From positions 1 through 33,303 of the forward strand of contig JASLDW010000020.1 in NCBI GenBank assembly GCA_030151365.1: 33,303 bases of DNA. Direction: 5' to 3'. Each line of letters opens with the position of its first letter. The first letter of the stretch is position 1. This DNA comes from Lysobacter sp. (lineage in GTDB: Bacteria; Pseudomonadota; Gammaproteobacteria; Xanthomonadales; Xanthomonadaceae). Under the pieces are notes generated by a model. That model worked only from the letters and a program-made list of their open reading frames with translations, was not told the origin of the DNA and did no database searches. The translations under genes were made by a program, and so were the position numbers. This document shows positions 19,960 through 27,313 of this stretch, in pieces.

Positions 19960-20298
19960 TTAAACCCTTGACCCGGTCCGTCGCTGCGCAAAGCGTGCGC
20001 GCATGCCGGGCAGGCTGGCGGCGAGGACCACCACTACCGCCAAGGCGAGTTCCGCGAATGCCTGCAGGCGTTCCGGCGGACGTGTCCATGCCACCATCAC
20101 GCCGTGCGAGAACCACATCAGCGCCAGCACGCCGGACCAGAACCCGGCCGTGCGCCGGCGCATCCATACGCCCAGCGCGCACAGCGCGGGCGGCAGCGTG
20201 AAGACGATGCGCGCCAGCGGTTCATGCCAGAACCAGGCGAGATCGAGCAGGGCCAGCAGCAGCAATGCCGCGAACAGGATCCGGCGTGCAGGCGTCAT
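19960..20298 (-). CDS. DUF2069 inner-membrane protein
   Basis: A 112-residue protein with about four membrane helices (6-24, 30-46, 53-71, 80-98) and a basic C-terminus. The layout with WFWHEPLA, a central RRRTAGFWSGVLALMWFSHGVMVAW and PPERLQAFAELALA matches DUF2069, a family commonly found directly after wrbA in gammaproteobacteria. The start is set by the ATGA overlap with wrbA. The function is unknown. Confidence 0.88.
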   Translation of the reverse strand: MTPARRILFAALLLLALLDLAWFWHEPLARIVFTLPPALCALGVWMRRRTAGFWSGVLALMWFSHGVMVAWTRPPERLQAFAELALAVVVVLAASLPGMRARFAQRRTGSRV

Positions 20299-20888
20299 GA
20301 CGCGAGCTTTGCGGCGATGGTGGCGATGCGCTTGCCGAGCGCGCGGGCGAGCTGGATCTCGTCGTCGCTGAGTTCGGGATCGTCCTGGGTGCCCGACACA
20401 TGGCTGGCGCCGTAGGGCGTGCCGCCGGTGCGGGTGGTGCTGAGGCGCGTTTCGGTGAAGGGGATGCCGACGATCACGCAGCCGTGATGCAGCAGCGGCA
20501 CTTGCATGCCGAGCAGGGTCGATTCCTGGCCGCCGTGCATGGTCGCGGTCGAGGTGAACACGCAGGCCGGCTTGCCGACCAGGGTGCCGCTGGCCCATTG
20601 CGCGCCGAGGCCGTCGAAGAAATATTTCATCGGCGCGGCCATGCTGCCGAAGCGGGTCGGGCTGCCGATGGCATAACCGACGCATTCGTCGAGGTCGCGG
20701 GTCTCGAGGTAGGGCGCGCCTTCCTCCGGGATGGGCGGGAGAATCTGCTGGGTCTGTGGCGCCACTGGCGGCACCGTGCGCAGGCGTGCGGCCATGCCCG
20801 GGACTTCGCCGATGCCGCGCGCGACTTGGCGGGCCAGTGCCGCGACCGAACCGCCGCGGCTGTAATAAAGCACGAGGATTTCCTTCAT
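20295..20888 (-). CDS. wrbA: NAD(P)H:quinone oxidoreductase, WrbA-like flavodoxin-fold protein
   Basis: FMN-dependent two-electron quinone reductase that limits redox cycling. The 197 residues match WrbA. Visible are the FMN phosphate loop YYSRGGSVAALA (9-20), the AIGSPTRFGSMAAPMKYFFDGLG segment (from about 74) and the FTSTATMHGGQE motif with the family's characteristic HGGQE. The start MKEILVLYY at 20888 gives the normal N-terminus; an in-frame ATG further upstream would overlap the yihY promoter. A TACACT box ends six bases before the ATG. It heads a minus-strand cluster with DUF2069 and probably the next three genes. Confidence 0.95.
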   Translation of the reverse strand: MKEILVLYYSRGGSVAALARQVARGIGEVPGMAARLRTVPPVAPQTQQILPPIPEEGAPYLETRDLDECVGYAIGSPTRFGSMAAPMKYFFDGLGAQWASGTLVGKPACVFTSTATMHGGQESTLLGMQVPLLHHGCVIVGIPFTETRLSTTRTGGTPYGASHVSGTQDDPELSDDEIQLARALGKRIATIAAKLAS

Positions 20889-20900
20889 CCCGACAGTGTA
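20889..20900 (-). promoter_or_regulatory. Candidate -10 box for a leaderless wrbA transcript
   Basis: On the minus strand TACACT (20895-20900, 4/6 to TATAAT including A2 and T6) ends six bases before the wrbA ATG, and there is no Shine-Dalgarno. The opposing yihY box lies only 26 bases away. Confidence 0.3.
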
Positions 20901-20926
20901 CGTGGCCGGCATCACCACCGACCGGC

Positions 20927-20939
20927 TATCTTGTGCGCC
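20927..20939 (+). promoter_or_regulatory. Candidate -10 box for a leaderless yihY transcript
   Basis: TATCTT (20927-20932, 4/6 to TATAAT) is followed by seven bases and then the ATG at 20940. No Shine-Dalgarno is present. The transcript would start at or within a base or two of the ATG. Confidence 0.35.
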
Positions 20940-22220
20940 ATGCCACGGATCCCCGACCAGATCGTGTCCCGCCTGCTGCAGCTCCGCGATCCGGCGCGGC
21001 GCGCGGTCTTCATGCGTTTCCTCGGTCGTCGCTTCTGGGACGACAACCTGTTCCAGTCGGCGGGCTCGCTGGCCTATACCACCGTGTTCGCGCTGGTGCC
21101 GCTGGCGACGGTGGTGTTCGGGATGCTGGCGGCGTTCCCGGTGTATGCGGAATTGCGCGGCCAGCTCACCAATTACATCTTCGCGAATTTCGTGCCGAGC
21201 GCGGCGAGCCAGGTTCAGCACTACATCAGCGAGTACTCGCTCAACGCCAGCCAGCTCACCACCGCCGGCATCATCGCGCTGGTGCTGTCGCTGCTGATCA
21301 CCCTGACCAGCGTCGAATCGATCTTCAACCGCATCTGGCGGGTGCCGGTGGCGCGTCCCCAGTTCGCGCGCTTCCTCGTCTACTGGACGGTGCTGACGCT
21401 CGGCACGCTGATCGCGGTGGCGAGCATGTCGCTCTCCGCCAAATTGTTCGCGATGAGCGTGTTTTCGTCCGAGCCCGGGCGCGTGCTCGAAACCTTCATG
21501 CTGCGGATGGCGCCGCCGTCGATCGAACTGCTCGCATTCCTGTTGCTCTATCGCGTGGTGCCGCATCGCACGGTGCAATGGCGGCATGCGCTGGCCGGCG
21601 CGTTGCTGGCGACGGTGGTGTTCGAATTCGTCAAATGGGGCATGGGCGTCTATCTCGGCACGTTCCGCAGCTATGAAAAGCTGTACGGCACGGTCGCCTT
21701 CATCCCGATCTTCCTGCTGTGGATCTACCTGAGCTGGGTGGCCGTGCTCCTCGGCGCGTCGTTCGCGTCGAGCCTGTCGGCGTTCCGCTACCAGCCGGCG
21801 GCGCTGCGCCTGCCGGAAGGCTGCGAGATGTATGGGCTCCTGCGCATGCTCGGGCGCTTCCAGGCGGCGCGCGGCCAGGGCAACGGCTTGCATGCCGATG
21901 AATTGCGCGAACTCGATCCGATCCTCACCGATACGCTGGTGCAGGAAATGCTGTCGAAGCTGTGCGAGGCCGGCATCGTCAAGCGCGCCGAAACCGGCGA
22001 ATGGCTGCTGTCGCGCGATCTCGCCGATGTCAGCCTGGGCGAACTCTATATCGTCGCGCAACTGCGCATTCCGATCGAAGAGACGATGCTTCCGATGCGC
22101 GATGACACGTTGGGTCGCGATGTCATGGGCGTGATCGACGAATTGCGGCTGCCGCTGCGCGAAGCGATGAAGCGCAAGGTCGCCACCATCTATTCCGAAC
22201 CCGGAACCGAGCAGCCATGA
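20940..22220 (+). CDS. YihY/BrkB family inner-membrane protein
   Basis: A 426-residue polytopic membrane protein of the YihY (formerly mis-named ribonuclease BN) family. About six membrane segments are visible (about 43-65, 107-125, 145-165, 193-207, 217-237, 251-280), with the family hallmarks QSAGSLAYTTVFALVPL (39-55), SVESIFNRIWRV and SYEKLYGTVAFIPIFLLWIY. The soluble C-terminal third (about 285-426) resembles a winged-helix-like extension found in proteobacterial members. The transport or envelope role is unproven. The start ATG at 20940 fits the family; the open frame further left is antisense to wrbA. It overlaps the next gene as ATGA. Confidence 0.93.
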   Translation: MPRIPDQIVSRLLQLRDPARRAVFMRFLGRRFWDDNLFQSAGSLAYTTVFALVPLATVVFGMLAAFPVYAELRGQLTNYIFANFVPSAASQVQHYISEYSLNASQLTTAGIIALVLSLLITLTSVESIFNRIWRVPVARPQFARFLVYWTVLTLGTLIAVASMSLSAKLFAMSVFSSEPGRVLETFMLRMAPPSIELLAFLLLYRVVPHRTVQWRHALAGALLATVVFEFVKWGMGVYLGTFRSYEKLYGTVAFIPIFLLWIYLSWVAVLLGASFASSLSAFRYQPAALRLPEGCEMYGLLRMLGRFQAARGQGNGLHADELRELDPILTDTLVQEMLSKLCEAGIVKRAETGEWLLSRDLADVSLGELYIVAQLRIPIEETMLPMRDDTLGRDVMGVIDELRLPLREAMKRKVATIYSEPGTEQP

Positions 22221-22804
22221 ACATGATGAACCGTCCACTCCGTTTGTCCGTGCTTGCCGTCGTGCTGGCGCTGGCTGCGTGCAAGCCGAACCATGAATTG
22301 CCGCAACCGAAAGTGGACAAGCCCGCGTCATCGCAGCCGCCTGCAGCGATGACGCCATCGCCATCTGCAGGACTCGCAGATGTCGGCGCCCAGCCGAAAC
22401 TCCATCTCCCCACCGTCGACGGCAAGACCTTCGATCTCGCCGAACAGCGCGGCCATTGGGTGGTGGTGAACTACTGGGCGACGTGGTGCGGCCCCTGCCT
22501 GGAGGAGATGCCGGATCTCTCGGCGCTGGCGGCGCTGCGCGAATACATCAAGGTGGTGGGTATCGCCAATGACGACGTGAAGCCGGCGGAACTGCAGGCC
22601 TTCCTGCAGAAGCACCCGGTGGTGTACCCGATCGTGCAAGTCGATCCCGCCGCACCGCCCGCCGATTTCGGCATGGCGCCGACCTTGCCGATCAGCTGGC
22701 TGATCGACCCGCAGGGCAAGGTGGTGAAGCGCTTCATGCGCCCGGTGAAGGCGACCGACATCGAGGCTGCAATTGCTTCAGCGGGCGGACCGGCGGCGAA
22801 TTGA
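22217..22804 (+). CDS. Thioredoxin-like (TlpA/ResA-type) lipoprotein
   Basis: Envelope-anchored thiol-disulfide protein of 195 residues. A lipoprotein signal ends LALAAC with the lipidated C22, followed by a Pro/Ser-rich linker (about 23-60). The thioredoxin fold carries WCGPC (C91, C94) in NYWATWCGPCLEEMPDL and the cis-proline loop TLPISWLI. The CGPC type and anchored topology suggest reduction of periplasmic disulfides (cytochrome c maturation or repair) rather than oxidation, but the partner is unknown. The start is in an ATGA overlap with the yihY-like gene, so the two are translationally coupled. It ends four bases before the convergent LysR gene. Confidence 0.93.
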   Translation: MNMMNRPLRLSVLAVVLALAACKPNHELPQPKVDKPASSQPPAAMTPSPSAGLADVGAQPKLHLPTVDGKTFDLAEQRGHWVVVNYWATWCGPCLEEMPDLSALAALREYIKVVGIANDDVKPAELQAFLQKHPVVYPIVQVDPAAPPADFGMAPTLPISWLIDPQGKVVKRFMRPVKATDIEAAIASAGGPAAN

Positions 22805-22807
22805 CGA

Positions 22808-23716
22808 TCAGCATTCCCACGGCGGCACGTCGCCGAATTTCTCGCCAAGAAAATCGACAAAGGCGCGCACCCGCGGCGGCGTGGTGCGCCGGTGCGGCGT
22901 CACGGCGCTGATCGCCGTGGCGGGCAAGTGGTAATCCGGCAAGATCACCTTGAGTCGGCCGGCGCGCAGATCGTCGATGACGTGCCATAGCGAAAACGTG
23001 GCGATGCCCTGTCCGGCCAGTGCCGCGTCGCGGATGAATTCGCCGAGGTCGCTCTCGAAGCGGCCATGCACGCGGACGGCGAGGTCGATGCCAGCGGAGT
23101 CGGTGAAGCGCCACAGATCGTGCGAACCATCGCGGCCGAACAATACCAGGCAGTCGTGCCCGGCCAGCTCCTGCAGGGTGCGCGGTTCGCCATGCCGCGC
23201 GAGATAGTCGGGTGAAGCGCAGACCACCCGCCGGTTCGATGCGATGCGGCGCGCGGCCAGGCTGGAATCTTCCAGTGCCCCGATGCGGATCGCCAGGTCG
23301 TAGCCCTCGCTGACGAGATCGACCGATTGATCGGTCAGATGCGTGCGCAAGCGCAGCTTCGGATGCCGCGCCATGAATTCCGGCAGCAGCGGCGAGACGT
23401 ACATCCGCCCGAACGTCGCCGATAGCGTGACCCGCAACATGCCGGAGACTTCGCTGGCGCTTTCGCGCAGGCTGGCGCCGAGCGATTCCAGCTCCTCGAC
23501 CAGGGGGCGGCCTTGCTGGGCCAGCGCCAACCCTTCCGGCGTGGGATGCAGGCGGCGGGTGGTGCGATGGAACAGGCGAACGCCCAGCTCGTTCTCCAGC
23601 CGTTTCAGCCTCTGGCTGGCGACCGCCACCGACAGGTCCAGGCTGCGCGCGGCGGCGGTGATCGAGCCCTGGTCGAGGACGTGCAGGAACAGGTCGAGGT
23701 CGCCAATCCGGTTCAT
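22808..23716 (-). CDS. LysR-family transcriptional regulator
   Basis: A 302-residue LTTR. The winged HTH spans about 1-60 (FLHVLDQGSITAAARSLDLS, then SQRLKRLENELGVRLFHRTTRRLHPTPEG). A linker helix and a periplasmic-binding-protein-like effector domain follow (LRVTLSATFGRMYVSPLLPEF, GYDLAIRIGALEDSSLAARR). It belongs to the CrgA/DmlR-like branch by sequence style. The ATG at 23716 is chosen; a TTG eight codons upstream would lie inside the operator-like dyad. No Shine-Dalgarno is visible. It is divergent from the MFS exporter gene, which it probably controls together with the aldo/keto reductase gene. Confidence 0.93.
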   Translation of the reverse strand: MNRIGDLDLFLHVLDQGSITAAARSLDLSVAVASQRLKRLENELGVRLFHRTTRRLHPTPEGLALAQQGRPLVEELESLGASLRESASEVSGMLRVTLSATFGRMYVSPLLPEFMARHPKLRLRTHLTDQSVDLVSEGYDLAIRIGALEDSSLAARRIASNRRVVCASPDYLARHGEPRTLQELAGHDCLVLFGRDGSHDLWRFTDSAGIDLAVRVHGRFESDLGEFIRDAALAGQGIATFSLWHVIDDLRAGRLKVILPDYHLPATAISAVTPHRRTTPPRVRAFVDFLGEKFGDVPPWEC

Positions 23717-23735
23717 TATCAATAATTCATTGATA
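23717..23735. promoter_or_regulatory. AT-rich perfect dyad TATCAAT-N5-ATTGATA between lysR and MFS gene
   Basis: Perfect 7-bp inverted repeat with a 5-base centre, directly abutting the lysR ATG and inside the short divergent intergenic region. LTTR operators are AT-rich dyads of this kind, though here the symmetric T...A pair is spaced by 13 rather than the classical 11 bases. Binding would be expected to autoregulate the regulator and control the MFS gene. It is strikingly AT-rich compared with its surroundings. Confidence 0.5.
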
Positions 23736-23812
23736 GTCAATCCGGATATTCGCTGTTTTTCATATTAATGGAAAGCCTCACCCTGTGCGCCTTCCCATCC
23801 GGAATCGTGGCA

Positions 23813-25021
23813 ATGACTTCTCCTTCCGCCGGCAACCGCCGCATGCCCATGGGCGTCTATGCCCTGACCGCCGGCGCCTTCGGCATCGGCACCACCGAGT
23901 TCGTGATCATGGGCCTGCTGATGCAGGTCGCCAGCGACTTGAAGGTGTCGATCGCCACTGCCGGCCTGTTGATCTCGGGCTATGCGCTGGGCGTGTTCGC
24001 CGGCGCGCCGATCCTGACCGCCGCGACCGGGCGCCTGCCGCGCAAGGCGGTGCTGGTCGCGCTGATGGTGGTGTTCACCCTCGGCAACCTGGCCTGTGCG
24101 CTGGCGCCGAATTACGGATTGCTGATGGCGGCGCGCGTGCTGACCTCGCTGGCGCACGGCACCTTCTTCGGGGTCGGCGCGGTGGTCGCCACTTCGCTGG
24201 TCGACGAGGACCGCAAGGCTTCGGCGATCTCGATCATGTTCACCGGCCTCACCGTGGCGACGCTGCTTGGCGTCCCGGCCGGCGCCTGGCTGGGCTTGCA
24301 TTACGGATGGCGCGCGACGTTCTGGGCGGTCGCGGTGATCGGCGTGGTCGCGACCGTGGTGATCGCGACGCTGGTGCCGCGCGATCATGGCGCGCACGAC
24401 GCTTCGCGACTCGGCGACGAACTGCGCGCGGTGGCACGACCGCCGGTATTGCTGGGATTGCTGATGACCGTGCTCGGCTTCGGTGGCATGTTCACCGTCT
24501 ACACCTTCATCCAGCCGTTGCTGACCCAGGTCACCGGTTTCGCCGACACAGCAGTGTCGCCGATCCTGCTGGTGTTCGGCGTCGGCATGATCATTGGCAA
24601 CCTGCTTGGCGGGCGTTTCGCCGATCGCGGCCTGGCCAAGGCGCTGCTCGGCACGCTGGCGGCGCTGGCGGTGGTGATGGCGCTGATGGCCTTCGCACTC
24701 CACAGCAAGGTCGCGATGGTGCTGTTCACCGCGCTGCTCGGCGCGGCGGCGTTCGCCACGGTCGCGCCACTGCAACTGTGGGTGCTACGCAAGGCCGATG
24801 GCGCGCAGAGCCTCGCGTCCAGCCTGAACATCGGTGCGTTCAATCTCGGCAACGCCTTCGGCGCGTGGCTGGGTGGTGCGGTGATCGCATCCGGAACCGG
24901 CTTGCCCGCATTGACCTGGATCGGCGCGCTGGTGCCCGCGTCGGCGTTCGTGGTCGCGCTGTACGCGATTCGCCGCGAACGCATCGCAAACCTGTCGCTC
25001 GCCTGCGGCGAGCCGGCCTGA
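23813..25021 (+). CDS. MFS transporter, DHA1-type drug/sugar efflux
   Basis: Inner-membrane 12-helix major facilitator of 402 residues. The first helix GVYALTAGAFGIGTTEFVIMGLL, then GYALGVFAGAPILTAATGRLPRKAVLV (cytoplasmic loop 2-3 motif A-like) and RVLTSLAHGTFFGVGAVVA place it in the AraJ/YdhP-like DHA1 group. The substrate is unknown. The ATG at 23813 is chosen because the fold begins about 12 residues later; an in-frame ATG at 23768 would add 15 residues without hydrophobic or family character. The gene is divergent from lysR and is followed after 22 bases by an aldo/keto reductase in the same direction. Confidence 0.92.
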   Translation: MTSPSAGNRRMPMGVYALTAGAFGIGTTEFVIMGLLMQVASDLKVSIATAGLLISGYALGVFAGAPILTAATGRLPRKAVLVALMVVFTLGNLACALAPNYGLLMAARVLTSLAHGTFFGVGAVVATSLVDEDRKASAISIMFTGLTVATLLGVPAGAWLGLHYGWRATFWAVAVIGVVATVVIATLVPRDHGAHDASRLGDELRAVARPPVLLGLLMTVLGFGGMFTVYTFIQPLLTQVTGFADTAVSPILLVFGVGMIIGNLLGGRFADRGLAKALLGTLAALAVVMALMAFALHSKVAMVLFTALLGAAAFATVAPLQLWVLRKADGAQSLASSLNIGAFNLGNAFGAWLGGAVIASGTGLPALTWIGALVPASAFVVALYAIRRERIANLSLACGEPA

Positions 25022-25043
25022 TCATTTCATCGAGGACAACATC

Positions 25044-26090
25044 ATGGAAATACGTTATCTCGGCGCGTCCGGCCTCAAGGTTCCGGCACTCGGCTTCGGC
25101 GTCGGCACCTTCGGCGGCAAGGGTCCGCTGTTCTCCGCTTGGGGCAATACCGATGTCGACGAAGCGCGTCGCCTCGTCGATATCTGCCTGGACGCCGGCG
25201 TCAACTTCTTCGATACCGCCGATGTCTATTCCGATGGCGCGTCCGAAGAGATCCTTGGCGCGGCATTGAAGGGCCGTCGCGACAGCGCGATCGTTTCGAC
25301 CAAGGTCGGACTGCGGCTCGGCGATGGCCCGAACGATATCGGCGCATCACGCGCACGGCTGTTGAAGGCGGTGGACGCCTCGTTGCGCCGGCTCGGCACC
25401 GACTACATCGACCTGCTGCAACTGCATGCCTTCGATGCGCACACGCCGATCGAGGAAACGTTGTCGACGCTCGATGGCTTGGTGAAGGCGGGCAAGATCC
25501 GCTATCTCGGCGTCTCGAATTTCTCCGGCTGGCAGCTGATGAAATCGTTGGCTGTGGCCGATCGTCATGGCTATTCGCGTTATGTCGCGAACCAGGTCTA
25601 TTACTCGCTGATCGGACGCGACTACGAATGGGAGTTGATGCCGCTGGATCGCGAGGAGGGCGTCGGCGCCGTGGTGTGGAGTCCGCTGGGTTGGGGTAGG
25701 TTGACCGGCAAGATCCGCTGCGGACAGCCATTGCCGCAGGGCAGCCGCCTGCACGACACCGCCGGCTTCGCGCCGCCGGTCGATGAGGAACGTCTGTATC
25801 GGGTGGTCGATTTGCTGGATGAACTCGCGGCCGAGACCGGCAAGACCGTTCCGCAGATCGCGCTGAACTGGTTGCTGCAACGACCGACCGTGTCGACGGT
25901 GCTGATCGGTGCGCGCAATGAGGCGCAATTGCGCCAGAACCTCGGTGCGATCGGATGGTCGCTCGATGCCGCGCAAATCGCGCGACTCGATGCCGCCAGC
26001 GCGGTGACGCCGCCCTATCCCTATTACCCGTACTGGAACGGCATGTTCGCCGAGATCAATCCGCCGCCGGTGCCCGTGATCACGCCTTGA
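25044..26090 (+). CDS. Aldo/keto reductase
   Basis: NADPH-dependent carbonyl reductase of the AKR superfamily, 348 residues, TIM-barrel. The catalytic tetrad is visible: D57 and Y62 in FFDTADVYSDG, K87 in VSTKVG and H128 in LLQLHAF. The C-terminal cofactor segment STVLIGARNEAQLRQNL binds the NADP phosphate region. GAGG lies eight bases before the ATG. It is likely co-transcribed with the upstream MFS exporter under the LysR regulator, suggesting detoxification of a carbonyl compound plus export. Its 3' end overlaps the convergent ppk2 gene by 11 bases. Confidence 0.95.
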   Translation: MEIRYLGASGLKVPALGFGVGTFGGKGPLFSAWGNTDVDEARRLVDICLDAGVNFFDTADVYSDGASEEILGAALKGRRDSAIVSTKVGLRLGDGPNDIGASRARLLKAVDASLRRLGTDYIDLLQLHAFDAHTPIEETLSTLDGLVKAGKIRYLGVSNFSGWQLMKSLAVADRHGYSRYVANQVYYSLIGRDYEWELMPLDREEGVGAVVWSPLGWGRLTGKIRCGQPLPQGSRLHDTAGFAPPVDEERLYRVVDLLDELAAETGKTVPQIALNWLLQRPTVSTVLIGARNEAQLRQNLGAIGWSLDAAQIARLDAASAVTPPYPYYPYWNGMFAEINPPPVPVITP

Positions 26091-26856
26091 ACGATTTGAT
26101 CGGCTTGAGCGCTCCGTAACGCTCGCGATGGAGCTTGCCGGCCAACGGCGGCAGCGTGATCGCGTCATCGGGAATGCGCGTATCGGGCAGGCGATCGAGG
26201 AGGTCGCGGATCAGCGTCAGTCGTCCCAGCTTCTGGTCGTTGAAATCGACCAATGTCCACGGCGCATGCTTGGTATGCGTGGCCTTGAGCATGGCTTCGC
26301 GCGCGTCGGTATAGGCGACGTATTGCTCGCGCGCCTTGACGTCGATCGGCGACAGCTTCCAGCCCTTGAGCGGATTGGCGCTGCGTTCGGCGAAACGTTT
26401 TTCCTGCTCGATCTGGTCGCAGCACAGCCAGTACTTGAACAGCAGGATGCCGTCATCGACCAGCTGCTTCTCGAACACCGGCGCCTGGCGCAGGAACGCG
26501 GCGACCTGGTCCGGGGTGGCGAAACCCATCACTTTCTCGACGCCGGCGCGGTTGTACCAGCTGCGATCGAACAGCGCGATCTCGCCGCCGGCGGGCAATT
26601 CCTGTACGTAGCGCTGGAAATACCACTCGGTCTGCTCGCGGCTGTCCGGCTTGGGCAGGGCGACATGGCGCACCTGGCGCGGATTGAGGTGCTGCATGAT
26701 CGCCTCGATCACGCCGCCCTTGCCGGCGGTGTCGCGGCCCTCGACCACGACGACCAGGCGCTTGCCGGTGTGCTGCAGCCAGCGCGCCATCTGCACCAGT
26801 TCCAGCTGCATCGGTTCCAGGGCGTGTTCGTAGTGCTTGCGCTTCAACTTGCCCAT
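26080..26856 (-). CDS. ppk2: Polyphosphate kinase 2 (PPK2 family)
   Basis: Enzyme transferring phosphate between polyphosphate and nucleotides, most often using polyphosphate to make GTP/ATP from GDP/ADP. The single-domain 258-residue length fits class I PPK2. Walker A EGRDTAGKGG (39-48), the lid-linked LPKPDSREQTEWYFQRY (68-84), Walker B FDRSWYNRAGVE (96-107) and the C-terminal SPIDVKAREQYVAYTDAR are all clear. The start MGKLKRKHYE at 26856 is the usual N-terminus. It lies 13 bases after the GNAT gene at the end of the hemA-prfA operon. Confidence 0.95.
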   Translation of the reverse strand: MGKLKRKHYEHALEPMQLELVQMARWLQHTGKRLVVVVEGRDTAGKGGVIEAIMQHLNPRQVRHVALPKPDSREQTEWYFQRYVQELPAGGEIALFDRSWYNRAGVEKVMGFATPDQVAAFLRQAPVFEKQLVDDGILLFKYWLCCDQIEQEKRFAERSANPLKGWKLSPIDVKAREQYVAYTDAREAMLKATHTKHAPWTLVDFNDQKLGRLTLIRDLLDRLPDTRIPDDAITLPPLAGKLHRERYGALKPIKSFKA

Positions 26857-26869
26857 CGCGTCGCCCGGG

Positions 26870-27313
26870 TCAGAGGAGTTTGGAATACCACTGGGTGGAA
26901 TCTTCGTGCCAACCGGCGGCGCGATACAGGGCGCGCGCGGCTTCGTTGTCGCGCGTCGTCTCCAGCATGATGAAGGCGGCACCGTCTTCGCGGGCGAATT
27001 GCGCCGCTTCGTCGAGCAGCGCGCGGGCGACGCCGTGGCGGCGGAATTCGGGGGCGATGAAGAGATCGTTCAAGACCCAGATGCGCGCGGTGCGCACCGA
27101 CGAATACATCGGATAGAGCTGCACGAAACCGGCCGGCGCGTCATCGATGCGCGCGAGCAGGACCACCGATTCGTCCTGGCCGATGCGCGCCTTCAGCCAG
27201 TCGTGCGCGCGCTGGATGTCGGAGGGCTGTTCGTAGAACTGGCGGTACCCATCGAACAGCGGGGCGAGGGCATCGAGATCGTCGAGCGTCGCGCGATCCA
27301 CGACGGGTTTCAT
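26870..27313 (-). CDS. GNAT-family N-acetyltransferase
   Basis: A 147-residue acetyltransferase with the acetyl-CoA motif A LNDLFIAPEFRRHGVARALLDEA (about 81-103; the R-x-x-G-x-A core is RRHGVA) and motif B LYRAAGWHEDS near the C-terminus. The acceptor substrate is unknown; small-molecule amine or protein N-terminus are both possible. The start at 27313 shares an ATGA overlap with the prfA stop, tying its translation to that of release factor 1. Confidence 0.93.
   Translation of the reverse strand: MKPVVDRATLDDLDALAPLFDGYRQFYEQPSDIQRAHDWLKARIGQDESVVLLARIDDAPAGFVQLYPMYSSVRTARIWVLNDLFIAPEFRRHGVARALLDEAAQFAREDGAAFIMLETTRDNEAARALYRAAGWHEDSTQWYSKLL

Noticed and set aside
20400..20939. Plus-strand extension upstream of the YihY-like start
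   Set aside because: It is antisense to wrbA and its sequence lacks membrane or family features; the YihY fold begins at 20940.
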